From an uncultured candidate division WPS-2 bacterium (GTDB lineage: Bacteria > Vulcanimicrobiota > Vulcanimicrobiia > Vulcanimicrobiales > Vulcanimicrobiaceae): a stretch of DNA of 64,000 nucleotides. Of the stretch, positions 19,639-28,528 are shown one piece after another. The notes under the pieces are model-generated. The model searched no databases, was not told where the DNA came from, and was given only the letters and a program-made list of their open reading frames with translations. Made by a program: the position numbers and the translations under genes. Each line of letters opens with the position of its first letter. The stretch's first letter is position 1. The stretch is from assembly GCA_937927945.1 (NCBI GenBank), contig CALEYW010000033.1, positions 23,343 through 87,342 of the forward strand, in the 5' to 3' direction.

Positions 19639-20287
19639 CAGGTTGCCGGGTGCCGGACCCGGCGTGCCACGCTTCACCGCGCTCTACCGCAGCCTCGCGA
19701 TCAACGTCGTGGTGCCGTTGATCGTCGCGCAGTGGCTGCTGCATCACGGACGCTCGCCGGTGGTCGCGCTCGGCATCGCGGCCCTCTTTCCGCTCGGCGA
19801 CGGCATCGTCAGCGCGCTGCGCCGGCGCATCGACGTGCTCGGCGTCGCGTCTCTGGCGGCGCTCGTCGTCGGCATCGCGCTCTCGTTCGTCACCGGCAAC
19901 GCGGTATTCGCGATCGCCAAGGAGTCGCTCTTCACCGGTCTCTTCGGCATTGCGTTCCTCGTCTCGCTCGCACTCTCGCGCCCGCTGATCTTCCATCTGG
20001 GTCGCCAGTTCAACACGGCGGGCGATCCTGCGGCGCAGGCCGCTTGGGATGCGAATTGGTCGAATCCCGGCTTCCGCCGCGTGCTGCGACTGCTGACCGC
20101 GGTGTGGGGACTCGGGCTGCTCACCGAGGCGGTGCTGCGGGTCGGCCTCGCGCTCGTACTGACGCCCGCCGTGGCGATCGTCGTCTCCCCGGTCCTTGGG
20201 ATCGGATCGATCGGGCTGCTGATCGTGTGGACGACGGCGTATGCGGCGCGCGCGCGCTGGCGAACAGCCGCCGCGCAGGCAGTCTAG
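19625..20287 (+). CDS. Multi-pass membrane protein (VC0807-like)
   Basis: A 220-aa hydrophobic protein with about six membrane segments, including LYRSLAINVVVPLIVAQWLL, VVALGIAALFPLGDGIVSAL, VASLAALVVGIALSFV and LFGIAFLVSLALSRPLIFHL. The acidic-polar LGRQFNTAG...AAWDANW loop recalls VC0807-type proteins, whose function is unknown. The ATG at 19625 overlaps the carotenoid oxygenase stop by 14 bases, so the two are coupled. A role in handling the apocarotenoid product is possible but unsupported. Confidence 0.7.
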   Translation: MIRSNRLPGAGPGVPRFTALYRSLAINVVVPLIVAQWLLHHGRSPVVALGIAALFPLGDGIVSALRRRIDVLGVASLAALVVGIALSFVTGNAVFAIAKESLFTGLFGIAFLVSLALSRPLIFHLGRQFNTAGDPAAQAAWDANWSNPGFRRVLRLLTAVWGLGLLTEAVLRVGLALVLTPAVAIVVSPVLGIGSIGLLIVWTTAYAARARWRTAAAQAV

Positions 20288-20289
20288 CG

Positions 20290-22206
20290 CTACGAAGCGG
20301 CGACGGCGCCGATCGTCGAGTCGAGCAGCGCGCCGACGGCTTCCGGACTCATCGGGCGATAGAAGAGAAAGCCTTGCGCGAACTCGCAGTCCAGCGCGAT
20401 GAGTTCCTGCGCCTGGCGTTCGGTCTCGACGCCCTCGGCGACGACGTCGATGCCGTACGATTGCGCGAGCTGGATCAGCATGCGCACGATCGGCGCGCTG
20501 CCGAGGCCGCCGTCGGCGCTCTCGACGAACGACCGGTCGATCTTGAGCGCGTCGAACGGCAGTTGGTGCAGGTAGCGCAGCGACGAGTAGCCGGTACCGA
20601 AGTCGTCGATGCACAGGTGCACGCCGGTCGCGCGCAGCCGTGCGAGCGAGCCGAGCGAGAGCGTGTTCGAGCGGATCACCGCCGACTCGGTGATCTCGAG
20701 CACGACGTCGTCGGAGGAGAGGCCGAAGCGGCGCAGGTTGCGTGCCACGAACGCGTCGAGATCCGGTTCGAGCACTTCCTGTACCGAGAGGTTCACGTGC
20801 ATCCGCAGATCGAGCAGCGGCGCGCGCCGGCGCCATTCCGCCAAGCGGCGGCACGCGTCGACGAACACGTAGCGCCCGATCGGCACGACGAGACCGACGT
20901 CCTCGGCGAGCGGGATGAACTCGCCGGGCAGCACGTCACCGGTGATTGGGTTCTTCCAACGCACCAGCGCTTCGAAGCCGGTGATGCGCTGGTTGTCCAG
21001 GCGCACGATCGGCTGGTACTCGACGCTGAACTGCTCGCCTTCGATCGCCGCGCGCAGATCGCTGGTCAGCGCCAGCCGCCGGGCCGCTTCGTAATGCATG
21101 TGGTGGTCGAAGAACGCATGCCGACCGCGCCCTAGCGACTTGGCGTGATACATCGCCGTGTCCGCGTTGCGCAGCACTTCCTCGATCCGCTCTTCGGTCG
21201 GTTCGATGACCGCGATCCCGATCGAGGCGGTGTTGTAGACGGAGCGGCCTTCGATCAGCATCGGCGCGACGAGCGCGTCTTGAATCGTCTCGACCGCGTC
21301 CTCGATGTGGCCGAGGTCGTGACGGTGGGTCAGCAGCAACGCGAACTCGTCGCCGCCGATGCGGGCGATGAAGTCGTCGGCGCCGACCGTCGCACGCATG
21401 CGGTCGGCGACCGCCATCAGCAGCGCGTCGCCGGCCATGTGGCCGAGCGAGTCGTTGATCGACTTGAACTCGTCGAGATCGACGAAGAGGACCGCGTAGA
21501 TCCGATCGGGCCGCGAACGCGCCGTCTCGAGCGTGGCGGCGAGCCGTTCCTGGAAGAACGTACGGTTCGGGAGTCCGGTGAGGGCGTCGTGCGTCGCCTC
21601 GTGCCGCAGCCGAGCCTGGTTCGCCTCGAGCAGCCGGCTGCGTTCGACTTCGGCGCGGTGGGCTTGCGCGTTGGCCAGCGCGAGGCCCATCAGGTTGACG
21701 AAGAGCTGCAGGCCGCGCAGCGTCTCACGGGTCGGGATCTTTCCGTCGGCCGGCGTGTCGGGGCTGAGGTACCCGATCATCTCGCCCTCGGAGTCGCGCA
21801 GCACGAGGCAAAGCGAGTCGCGCTCGTGCCACGCGTCGGCGGCCTCGCGCGGCGAGTCACGATCGGTTTCGCCGGCGTAGATCGCGCGGTCCCAGTGGAA
21901 CTCGCGTTCCGCCGGGATGTAGTAGGCGTTCTCGAACACCTCGAACTGCGGGCCGAGCGCCGAGAGAATGTCTTGCTTCCCGACACGCTCGTTCTTGCGC
22001 GCTTGCACCACGTCGTCGGTGTAGCCGAGCATCACCCGCCGGCTCATCTCGCCGGTCAGGTTGCCGTCGGCCAAGACGATCGTCACGTAGCGGAAGCCGA
22101 AAAGGTCGGTTACGCCGCGAGCGATCGACTCCAGCGCAAGATCAAGTTCACGCAGACGCAAAATGTCACGCGTGATCTCCAGGACGCGCTCGAACCGACG
22201 CTCCAC
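20290..22206 (-). CDS. GAF-GGDEF-EAL cyclic-di-GMP signalling protein
   Basis: A 638-aa soluble protein with a GAF-like sensor (about 15-180: ESIARGVTDLFGFRYVTIVLADG onward), a diguanylate cyclase domain with intact RIGGDEFALLL, and a phosphodiesterase domain with FEALVRWKNP, DDFGTGYSSLRYL and KIDRSFV. Both active sites look complete, so it may make or break c-di-GMP depending on its sensor. I see no RxxD inhibitory site just upstream of GGDEF. The GTG at 22206 has AAGGGA 6 bases upstream; the longer frame upstream is not protein-like. It probably connects an environmental signal to motility. Confidence 0.9.
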   Translation of the reverse strand: MERRFERVLEITRDILRLRELDLALESIARGVTDLFGFRYVTIVLADGNLTGEMSRRVMLGYTDDVVQARKNERVGKQDILSALGPQFEVFENAYYIPAEREFHWDRAIYAGETDRDSPREAADAWHERDSLCLVLRDSEGEMIGYLSPDTPADGKIPTRETLRGLQLFVNLMGLALANAQAHRAEVERSRLLEANQARLRHEATHDALTGLPNRTFFQERLAATLETARSRPDRIYAVLFVDLDEFKSINDSLGHMAGDALLMAVADRMRATVGADDFIARIGGDEFALLLTHRHDLGHIEDAVETIQDALVAPMLIEGRSVYNTASIGIAVIEPTEERIEEVLRNADTAMYHAKSLGRGRHAFFDHHMHYEAARRLALTSDLRAAIEGEQFSVEYQPIVRLDNQRITGFEALVRWKNPITGDVLPGEFIPLAEDVGLVVPIGRYVFVDACRRLAEWRRRAPLLDLRMHVNLSVQEVLEPDLDAFVARNLRRFGLSSDDVVLEITESAVIRSNTLSLGSLARLRATGVHLCIDDFGTGYSSLRYLHQLPFDALKIDRSFVESADGGLGSAPIVRMLIQLAQSYGIDVVAEGVETERQAQELIALDCEFAQGFLFYRPMSPEAVGALLDSTIGAVAAS

Positions 22207-22306
22207 GGACACTCCCTTGGAGTATCGGCGCCGGAGCGGCCGGTCCCTAGCGGAACCGGTTCCGTTATGCCACCCAGGTGGCACCCTCGGCCGGTAGCGT
22301 GAGGGC

Positions 22307-22462
22307 ATGGATACGTCGTATTGCTGTCCCGACTGCGGCGACGAGCACCGCAACCCCGCCGATGCCACCCTGGGCCACGCCGTTCGCTGCCTCGACTGTC
22401 AGATCGAAATCGACCTGGCGATGGAGTTCAAAGCGCTCCCGATCCCGCAGATCGCGGCGTAG
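22307..22462 (+). CDS. 51-aa putative zinc-ribbon protein
   Basis: ATG at 22307 to TAG at 22462. The sequence opens MDTSYCCPDCGDEH and continues HAVRCLDCQIEIDL, giving two CxxC knuckles 20 residues apart, the layout of a rubredoxin-like zinc ribbon. A GAGGG lies very close to the ATG, so the ribosome binding site is imperfect. It is divergent from the GGDEF-EAL gene. Function unknown; single zinc ribbons of this size may bind RNA polymerase, nucleic acid or a partner enzyme. Confidence 0.5.
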   Translation: MDTSYCCPDCGDEHRNPADATLGHAVRCLDCQIEIDLAMEFKALPIPQIAA

Positions 22463-22625
22463 CGCCGACCCGCCCGCACGGTTACGCTGCGTGATGCGGG
22501 AGAGTGGTCGCTTGTGCTGTTCCCGCCGCCTCCGCCGCTTGCGGCGTCGTGCGCCCCACGAGGTTTTCATGCGGCAGCCGCTGCCCCAACCGCGTTAGGG
22601 CACAGCCCTTCTTGGCCGCGGGCGT

Positions 22626-23432
22626 TTAGAGCCGCTCGTATCGCTCAAGCGAGGTGCGCAGCGTCGTCTCCTGATCGCCGGCCCACAGGCGGGCGTTGAG
22701 GATCTCGATCTCGATGTCGCCGGTGAAACCGGCCGCAGCGACCGCTCGGGCGAGGGCCGGGATGTCGATGATGCCGTCGCCGATCATCGCGCGGTCGGCA
22801 GTGACGTCACCGGTCGGGGTGCACCAGTCGGAGAGATGGAAGCCGGCGATCGACGCGCCGGCGCGCGCGATTTCCGCCTCGACCCGATAATCCCAGAAGA
22901 TGTGGTAGACGTCCGCGATCACCGCGACGTGCGGTGAGGCGAACTGTTCCCAGAGATTGTTCGCTTCGCCGAGCGACGCGATGACGGAGCGTTCGGCGAT
23001 CATCATCGGGTGCAGCGGTTCGATCGCGAGCCGCACGTCGCAGGCTTGGGCATGGGGCAGCACGGCTTCGATGCCGTCGGCGACCATCGCGCGCGCATCG
23101 CGCAGGCTCGCGCCGGCGGCCGGGCCGCAGACGAGCACCAGCACCGGTGCGCCGATCGTCGCGGCTTCGTCGACGGCGCGCAGGTTGTCGTCGATGCGCG
23201 CCCGCCGTTCCGCCGCGCTGGGGGCGGGGAAAAATCCGCCGCGGCAGAGACTCGACACGCGCAGTCCGGCGTCGCGCAGATCGCGCGCCGCCGCCGCGAC
23301 GCCGTGCGCCGCGAGCTTGTCACGCCACGGCGCGATCGATGGGATGCCGTGACGGACGCACGCATCGATCGCCTCGTGCAGCGACCACGGTTTGACGGTG
23401 TACTGGTTGAGCGAGAGGCGGCCGCGCTCCAT
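22626..23432 (-). CDS. Sugar phosphate isomerase/epimerase family protein
   Basis: A 268-aa TIM-barrel protein of the xylose-isomerase/AP-endonuclease-2 superfamily. Metal-ligand motifs are visible: LAIEPLHPMM (Glu), VAVIADVYHIFWDY (Asp/His), GFHLSDWCTP (His) and GDIEIEIL (Glu). Such proteins isomerise or epimerise sugars, inosose or hydroxypyruvate. Its start shares one base with the stop of the DUF993 gene (TGATG). Last gene of the minus-strand operon with a Gfo/Idh/MocA dehydrogenase, which suggests sugar or polyol catabolism. Confidence 0.84.
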   Translation of the reverse strand: MERGRLSLNQYTVKPWSLHEAIDACVRHGIPSIAPWRDKLAAHGVAAAARDLRDAGLRVSSLCRGGFFPAPSAAERRARIDDNLRAVDEAATIGAPVLVLVCGPAAGASLRDARAMVADGIEAVLPHAQACDVRLAIEPLHPMMIAERSVIASLGEANNLWEQFASPHVAVIADVYHIFWDYRVEAEIARAGASIAGFHLSDWCTPTGDVTADRAMIGDGIIDIPALARAVAAAGFTGDIEIEILNARLWAGDQETTLRTSLERYERL

Positions 23433-24601
23433 CAGCCGATACCGGCGACCGCCAGGACGCGTGCCATGCGCTCAGCGGCGCGTTCCTGGTCGACGATCAA
23501 GCCGGCCGCATCGGCCAGCTCCAGGATGCGGGCCAGATGCGGGATCGAGCGCGCGCTCTCGGCGCCGGCGATCATGTGAAAGTGGCTCTGGTAGCCGTTG
23601 AGGTAGGCCAGGAAGACGACGCCGGTCTTGTAGGCGTAGGTCGGCGCCGCGAAGATGTGGCGCGAGAGCGCGACCGTCGGCTCGAGGATCGCGTCGTAGC
23701 GCGTACGGTCGCCCGCGTCGAGCGCAGCGAACGCCGCGCGCGCGGCCGGTGCGATCGCGTCGAAGATCCCGAGCAGCGCGTCGCTGTAACCCCGCACATC
23801 GCCCGCGATGAGCTCCGGATAGTTGAAGTCGTCGCCGGTGTACATCCGCACGCCTGCCGGCAGGCGGCGTCGAAAAGCGATCTCACGTTGCGCGTCGAGC
23901 AGCGAGATCTTGATGCCGTCGATCTTCGCCGCGTTCTCGCGCACGATCGCGAGCGCGTACTCGGCGGCCCGGTCGAGATCGGCCGCGCCCCAATACCCGC
24001 TCAATTGCGGGTCGAACATGTCGCCTAGCCAGTGCAGGACCACCGGCTCGCGGACCTGACCCAAAACGTTCGCGTAGACGCGCGCGTAGTCGTCGTAGCC
24101 GTGCGCGGCGTGGGCCAAGTGACGCGACGCCATAAGGATGATCCGGCCGCCCGCGCGCTCCACGAACGCCGCTTGGTCGAGGTATGCGGCTTCGATCTGT
24201 GCGAGCGTTGCCGGTTCGCCGGCCGGCAGGTCGTCGGTGGAGACGCCGCTCGCGATCGCGCCGCCCGCAGCCTTCGCCTCCGCAGCCGAGCGCGCGATCA
24301 GCTCGCGCGCGTTCGCGACGCTCAGTCCCATCCCGCGCTGCGAGGTGTCCATCGCTTCGGCCACCGCGAAGCCGAGCGACCACAGATGGCGCCGGTAGGC
24401 GAGCGTCGCATCCCAGTCGATCGCGCCGCCGAGGATCGGATCGATCGCCACGAGCGGGTCGGCGACGACGTGTGCGGCCGCATACGCGATGCGCGTGCGC
24501 GGCGGCGGCTGCGCGACGATCGGGTGCCGCGGCACGGTGCTCGGGACGAACGGCGCGGCCGTCCCGTCGGCGCGCGGCAGACGCAACGACGTCGCGAGCA
24601 T
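23432..24601 (-). CDS. DUF993-family, dihydrodipicolinate-synthase-like TIM-barrel protein
   Basis: A 389-aa protein. After an N-terminal extension (about 1-45) comes a TIM-barrel with DPILGGAIDWDATLAYRRHLWSLGFAVAEAMDTSQRGMGL, GRIILMASRHLA, REPVVLHWLGDMFDPQLSGYWG and DGIKISLLDAQREIAFRRRLPAGVRMYTGDDFNYPELI. This matches the DUF993 family, related to DHDPS/KDG aldolases; the Lys in DGIKISLLD is the likely Schiff-base residue. It probably cleaves a keto-acid or related sugar derivative. It is coupled on both sides by 1-base TGATG overlaps, showing tight stoichiometry with the flanking enzymes. Confidence 0.8.
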   Translation of the reverse strand: MLATSLRLPRADGTAAPFVPSTVPRHPIVAQPPPRTRIAYAAAHVVADPLVAIDPILGGAIDWDATLAYRRHLWSLGFAVAEAMDTSQRGMGLSVANARELIARSAAEAKAAGGAIASGVSTDDLPAGEPATLAQIEAAYLDQAAFVERAGGRIILMASRHLAHAAHGYDDYARVYANVLGQVREPVVLHWLGDMFDPQLSGYWGAADLDRAAEYALAIVRENAAKIDGIKISLLDAQREIAFRRRLPAGVRMYTGDDFNYPELIAGDVRGYSDALLGIFDAIAPAARAAFAALDAGDRTRYDAILEPTVALSRHIFAAPTYAYKTGVVFLAYLNGYQSHFHMIAGAESARSIPHLARILELADAAGLIVDQERAAERMARVLAVAGIG

Positions 24602-25770
24602 CAGGTGAGCACCGAGTCGACGGTGAGCTCCGGCACCTCGAGGAAGCGCTTCTCACGCCACGATTGCAGCCCGAGTTCGGCCAGCTGCACGCCCTTCGCG
24701 CCGGAGAGGAATCCGTACGGGAACGGTTCGCCGGCGACGACGTGGCGCAAGAACTGCTCCCATTGCACGAGGAAGCCGTTGTCGTAGTGCTCGGTGTCGG
24801 GCACCTCGCTCCAGCTCGCCGCGAAGTCGATCGGGTTGGGGGCGTCCGGATTCCAGGTCGGGCGCGGCGTCATCTGGCGCGGCTGGATCTTGCAGCCGCG
24901 CAGACCGACGACCGCGCTGCCGTGCGTGCCGTCGATCTGGAACTCGACGAGCTCGTCGCGGTTCACGCGCACGCACCACGACGAGTTGAGCGACGCGACG
25001 ATCCCGCCGTCGAGCTGGAAGATGCCGTACGCGGCGTCGTCGGCGGTCGACGCGTACGGCCGGCCGCGTTCGTCGACCCGCGTCGGAATGTGCGTCGCGC
25101 CGAGCGCCATCACGCCGCGCACCGGCGCGATCAGATACTCCAGCACATAGCGCCAGTGGCAGAACATGTCGAGCATGATTCCGCCGCCGTCCTCGGCCCG
25201 ATAGTTCCACGACGGACGCTGCGGCTGCGGGCCCCAGTCGCCTTCGAACACCCAATAACCGAACTCGCCGCGCACGCTCAGAATGCGACCGAAGAACCCG
25301 CTTTCGACCAGCCGGCGCAGCTTGAGGAATCCCGGCAAGTACAGTTTGTCGTGGACGATGCCGTCCTTCACGCCGGCTTCGCGGGCGAGCCGCGCGATAC
25401 GCAGCGCCTCGTCGAGCGTCGGCGCGAGCGGCTTCTCGCAGTAGACGTGCTTGCCGGCGGCGATCGCGCGTTCGAGCAGCCCCGGACGCGCCGCCGTCGT
25501 CGCGGCGTCGAAGAAGATCTCGCAGGCGGGATCGGCGATCGCCGCGTCGAGGTCGGTCGTCCAGCGCGCGATGCCGTGCTCGCGCGCGAGCAGTTCGAGC
25601 TTCTCGGCATCGCGTCCGACGAGCACCGGCTCGGGCCAGATGACGGTGCCGTCATCGAGGCGAATGCCGCCGCGTTCTCGGATGGCGAGGATCGAGCGGA
25701 TGAGATGCTGGTTCATCCCCATGCGGCCGGTGACGCCGTTCATGGCGATGCCGACGGTACGACGAGACAT
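24601..25770 (-). CDS. Gfo/Idh/MocA-family oxidoreductase
   Basis: A 389-aa NAD(P)-dependent dehydrogenase. The N-terminal Rossmann region reads TVGIAMNGVTGRMGMNQHLIRS. The central motif AAGKHVYCEKPLAPTLDEALR contains the EKP lysine typical of the family, and GIMLDMFCHWRYVLEYLI carries the catalytic His. It oxidises sugars or polyols. The start at 25770 has AGGAG 7 bases upstream. It follows the ABC ATPase gene by only 2 bases and is coupled to DUF993, so uptake and first catabolic steps are one transcription unit. Confidence 0.9.
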   Translation of the reverse strand: MSRRTVGIAMNGVTGRMGMNQHLIRSILAIRERGGIRLDDGTVIWPEPVLVGRDAEKLELLAREHGIARWTTDLDAAIADPACEIFFDAATTAARPGLLERAIAAGKHVYCEKPLAPTLDEALRIARLAREAGVKDGIVHDKLYLPGFLKLRRLVESGFFGRILSVRGEFGYWVFEGDWGPQPQRPSWNYRAEDGGGIMLDMFCHWRYVLEYLIAPVRGVMALGATHIPTRVDERGRPYASTADDAAYGIFQLDGGIVASLNSSWCVRVNRDELVEFQIDGTHGSAVVGLRGCKIQPRQMTPRPTWNPDAPNPIDFAASWSEVPDTEHYDNGFLVQWEQFLRHVVAGEPFPYGFLSGAKGVQLAELGLQSWREKRFLEVPELTVDSVLT

Positions 25771-25772
25771 GA

Positions 25773-26546
25773 TTACTCCTGGTGCGCCGACGCCCCGAGC
25801 AGGGCGCGCGCGCGATCGGCAAGTGCGGCGAGTTGGGGCGAAGCCATCGTCGTGCCGTAGTCGCGTTCGACCGGCAAGCCGACGTCGAGGATCTCGGCGA
25901 TTCGCCCGGGCCGCGGCGTCATGACGACGACGCGGTTCGAGAGGTAGATCGCCTCGGGGATCGAGTGCGTGACGAAGACGATCGTCGTCCCCGTCTCGCG
26001 ATAGATGCGGTACAGCTCGACGTTCATCTGCTCGCGCGTCAGCGCGTCGAGCGCTCCGAACGGTTCGTCCATCAAGAGGATCGGCGGCTCGTGCAGCAGC
26101 GCACGACAGAGCGCCACCCGCTGCTGCATCCCGCCGGAGAGTTCGTGCGGATACGCCGACTCGAACCCGCGCAGGCCGGCCATCGCGATGAGTTGGTCGG
26201 CGCGTTCCTCGGCCCGCGCGCGCGGCAGATCGCGCATCTCCGCCTGGAGCAGGATGTTCTTGCGCGTGCTGCGCCACTCGAGCAGCGCGGCGCGCTGAAA
26301 CACGAAGCCGATGTCGCGCTGCGGCTCGCGCACCGGCCGTCCGAGCAGCGTGACGCTGCCGGCGGTCTGCGCGACGAGTCCGGCTGCGATCTTGAGCAAG
26401 GTCGACTTTCCGCAGCCCGACGGACCCAACAGGCTCACGAACTCGCCGGGCGCCACGGCCAGCGACACGCCGTCGAGGGCCACGGTCACCTGTCGCTTCG
26501 AGCGGAACGTGCAGCCGAGTTCGTCGAACCGCAGGGCGTCCGTCAT
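25773..26546 (-). CDS. ABC transporter ATP-binding protein (SsuB/TauB-like)
   Basis: A 257-aa nucleotide-binding subunit. Walker A GPSGCGKST, Q-loop VFQRAALLEW, signature LSGGMQQRVALCRALLHEPPILLMDEPFGALD (signature plus Walker B plus D-loop) and the switch His in VFVTHSIPEA are all present. The subgroup with DEPFGALDALTR serves nitrate/sulfonate/taurine and pyrimidine-precursor importers. It works with the permease and binding protein encoded upstream. Intergenic gaps on both sides are 2-3 bases. Confidence 0.93.
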   Translation of the reverse strand: MTDALRFDELGCTFRSKRQVTVALDGVSLAVAPGEFVSLLGPSGCGKSTLLKIAAGLVAQTAGSVTLLGRPVREPQRDIGFVFQRAALLEWRSTRKNILLQAEMRDLPRARAEERADQLIAMAGLRGFESAYPHELSGGMQQRVALCRALLHEPPILLMDEPFGALDALTREQMNVELYRIYRETGTTIVFVTHSIPEAIYLSNRVVVMTPRPGRIAEILDVGLPVERDYGTTMASPQLAALADRARALLGASAHQE

Positions 26547-26549
26547 CGG

Positions 26550-27551
26550 TTACGAGCCGGCAATCGATCCGTCCCAGTACGCGCTCGGCGGTCCGGCGTT
26601 CTTGATCTCAGAGTACTTGGCGAAAAGATCGATCGTGTTCTGCCAGTCCTTCGCGTTGTTGATCCCGGGCTTCTTGCCTTTCGAGCCCGGCGTGTGGAGC
26701 AGCGAGAGCGTGAGGTCGAACTGGTGCGCGAGGACGTCCTTCGGCGGAGCCTTTTCGGCCAGTGTCTCTTCGGCGGCGACGGCGTCGGCGCGATGCTTCT
26801 CGGCTTCTTCCCACGAACGGATCGTCGCCTTCATGAACGCCTTGGCCAACGGCGCGTCGCTCTTGAGCAGATCGTCGCTGACGACGACGCCGGTGCCGTA
26901 GAAGTTGACGCCGTGATCGGCGAACTTCAGAACGTCGACCTTCTTCCCGCTGCGCTGTTCGATGGTCGGCGCCTGATCGTTGAAGAAGCCGATCAGCGTG
27001 TCGACTTTCCCTTCGATCAGCGCGGCCAGCTTGCCGGCGGGGTCGATGTTGACCTGATGGACGTCATCGGGGCTGAGCTTGTTCGCGGCGAGGAACGCCG
27101 GAAACGTCTGGAAGAGCGCATCGCCCGGCGTCACCGCCACCGTCTTGCCCTTCAAGTCGGAGGGCTTGTGGATGTTCTGCGTGGCGAAATACTCGATCGA
27201 GGCGGGCGTCGTCTGCAGGAAGACGCCGATGCTCTTGACGCTCGCGCCGGCCGAGACGTTCTTGATGACCGATGGCGCGTCGGCCCAACCGAACTGGATC
27301 TGGCCGGCAGCGACGGCCTGCACGGTCTTCGCCGAACCGCCGCCGGGCTGGATCGTCAGATCGATCCCTTCGTCTTTGAAGAACCCCTTCTGCAGGCCGT
27401 AGTAGAACGCCGCATGCTCACCGTACGGGTACCAGTTGAGCATCAGCGTCGCTTTCTTGAGCGCCTTGGGGCTCTGCGCGTTCGCAGCTTGCGAACCGCA
27501 GAGGGCGAGGACGACGGTCAGGGCGGCGAACGATCGAAGCAAACGGTGCAT
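26550..27551 (-). CDS. ABC transporter substrate-binding protein (NMT1/THI5-like)
   Basis: A 333-aa periplasmic binding protein with a signal peptide (MHRLLRSFAALTVVLALCGSQAANA) cut near residue 25. TLMLNWYPYGEHAAFYYGLQKGFFKDEGIDLTIQPGGG and AAGQIQFGWADAPSVI are typical of the NMT1/THI5 type that binds pyrimidine precursors, sulfonates, taurine or aromatic acids. AATG-proximal AAGGA 6 bases upstream supports the start. The substrate is not visible from sequence; the neighbouring enzymes favour an organic acid or sugar derivative. Confidence 0.9.
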   Translation of the reverse strand: MHRLLRSFAALTVVLALCGSQAANAQSPKALKKATLMLNWYPYGEHAAFYYGLQKGFFKDEGIDLTIQPGGGSAKTVQAVAAGQIQFGWADAPSVIKNVSAGASVKSIGVFLQTTPASIEYFATQNIHKPSDLKGKTVAVTPGDALFQTFPAFLAANKLSPDDVHQVNIDPAGKLAALIEGKVDTLIGFFNDQAPTIEQRSGKKVDVLKFADHGVNFYGTGVVVSDDLLKSDAPLAKAFMKATIRSWEEAEKHRADAVAAEETLAEKAPPKDVLAHQFDLTLSLLHTPGSKGKKPGINNAKDWQNTIDLFAKYSEIKNAGPPSAYWDGSIAGS

Positions 27552-27583
27552 CGCGATCCTTTCGAAGGGAGTGCGTGTGGTGA

Positions 27584-28375
27584 CTAGGCCAAGAGATCGC
27601 GCCGGCGGCTGACATGCCACGGCAGCGCGAACTTCTCGGCGATCTCGATGAGCAGGAAGAGAACGATGCCGATCAGCGACATCACGATGAGGCCGGCGAA
27701 GAGCAGCGGCGCGTTGAGGTTGCCGTTGGCGATCAGCAGCAGATAGCCCAACCCTTGGTTGGCGCCGACGAATTCGCCGACGACGGCGCCGGTGACGGCG
27801 AGCGTGACGGCGACCTTCAGGCCGGCGAAGATCTGCGGCAGTGCGGCCGGGAAACGAATCTTGAGAAACGTCTTCCACTGCGGCGCGCCCATCGTCGCCG
27901 AGAGGTCGAGCAATTCCGGATCGACCGTCCGCAAGCCGGCGACACCCGAGATGACGACCGGGAAGAACGCGATCAGCACCGCGACGAGAATCTTCGGCGC
28001 GATGCCGAAGCCGAGCCACACGACGAACAGCGGCGCGACGGCGATCTTCGGGATCACTTGCGCGACGAGCAGCAGCGGGTAGAGCGTGCGCTCGACGGTG
28101 CGCGAGTACACGATCGCGACGGCGAATGCGAGGCCGACCGCGACCGCCACGACGAACCCGACGACGGTCTCGAAGAGCGTGATTTCGGTGTGCTTGGCGA
28201 GCAGCGCGCCGTCGTGGTGGAACTCGGCGACGACGGCCCAAGGGGACGGCACGAGGTAGGGCTTCACCCAGCCCAGCGCCGTCGAAGCCGACCACAGCAC
28301 GAGCACGCCGAGCAGGAAGAGCGCGGGGCGCCAAGCCCCTTCGAGGGTATCCCGAATGGAACCGCTTCCAGCCAC
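27584..28375 (-). CDS. ABC transporter permease (SsuC/TauC-like)
   Basis: A 263-aa inner-membrane permease. After a short N-terminal stretch come FLLGVLVLWSASTALGWVKPYLVPSPW, then FETVVGFVVAVAVGLAFAVAIVYS, and the EAA-loop region DLSATMGAPQWKTFLKIRFPAALPQIFAGLKVAVTLAVTGAVVGEF. These are the standard segments of BPD-type taurine/nitrate permeases. The GTG start at 28375 has GGGAG 6 bases upstream; the longer frame to 28519 runs into the LacI operator region. First gene of the six-gene minus-strand operon. Confidence 0.9.
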   Translation of the reverse strand: MAGSGSIRDTLEGAWRPALFLLGVLVLWSASTALGWVKPYLVPSPWAVVAEFHHDGALLAKHTEITLFETVVGFVVAVAVGLAFAVAIVYSRTVERTLYPLLLVAQVIPKIAVAPLFVVWLGFGIAPKILVAVLIAFFPVVISGVAGLRTVDPELLDLSATMGAPQWKTFLKIRFPAALPQIFAGLKVAVTLAVTGAVVGEFVGANQGLGYLLLIANGNLNAPLLFAGLIVMSLIGIVLFLLIEIAEKFALPWHVSRRRDLLA

Positions 28376-28396
28376 GTAGAGCTCCCTTCGTGTGTC

Positions 28397-28412
28397 AAAC
28401 GCGAGAGCGTTT
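28397..28412. promoter_or_regulatory. Candidate LacI-family operator 1
   Basis: Inverted repeat AAACGC-GAGA-GCGTTT, 22 bases upstream of the permease start. LacI-family operators typically centre on CG within AAA/TTT-flanked arms, as here. It would control the minus-strand transport operon. Confidence 0.45.
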
Positions 28413-28496
28413 TCACGAGCGATTGGGGCCTCATTTACGCATGAAATGCAAAATCCTTCGCAGGAATCGGCGTCGCAGCAAGGTTTCTTCCGCCAG

Positions 28497-28514
28497 GAAA
28501 CTGCAAGCGGTTTC
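28497..28514. promoter_or_regulatory. Candidate LacI-family operator 2
   Basis: Inverted repeat GAAAC-N8-GTTTC containing GCAAGCGGTTTC, ending 14 bases before the lacI-type gene start. The position suits autorepression. The two sites lie 100 bases apart and could support looping, though this is inference. Confidence 0.45.
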
Positions 28515-28528
28515 ACCAAAGCAAGGCC

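Noticed and set aside
22471..22625. Possible structured RNA with several GC-rich inverted repeats
   Set aside because: Short repeats such as CCGCCGCTTGCGGCG form by chance in this composition; no tRNA or known riboswitch pattern fits.
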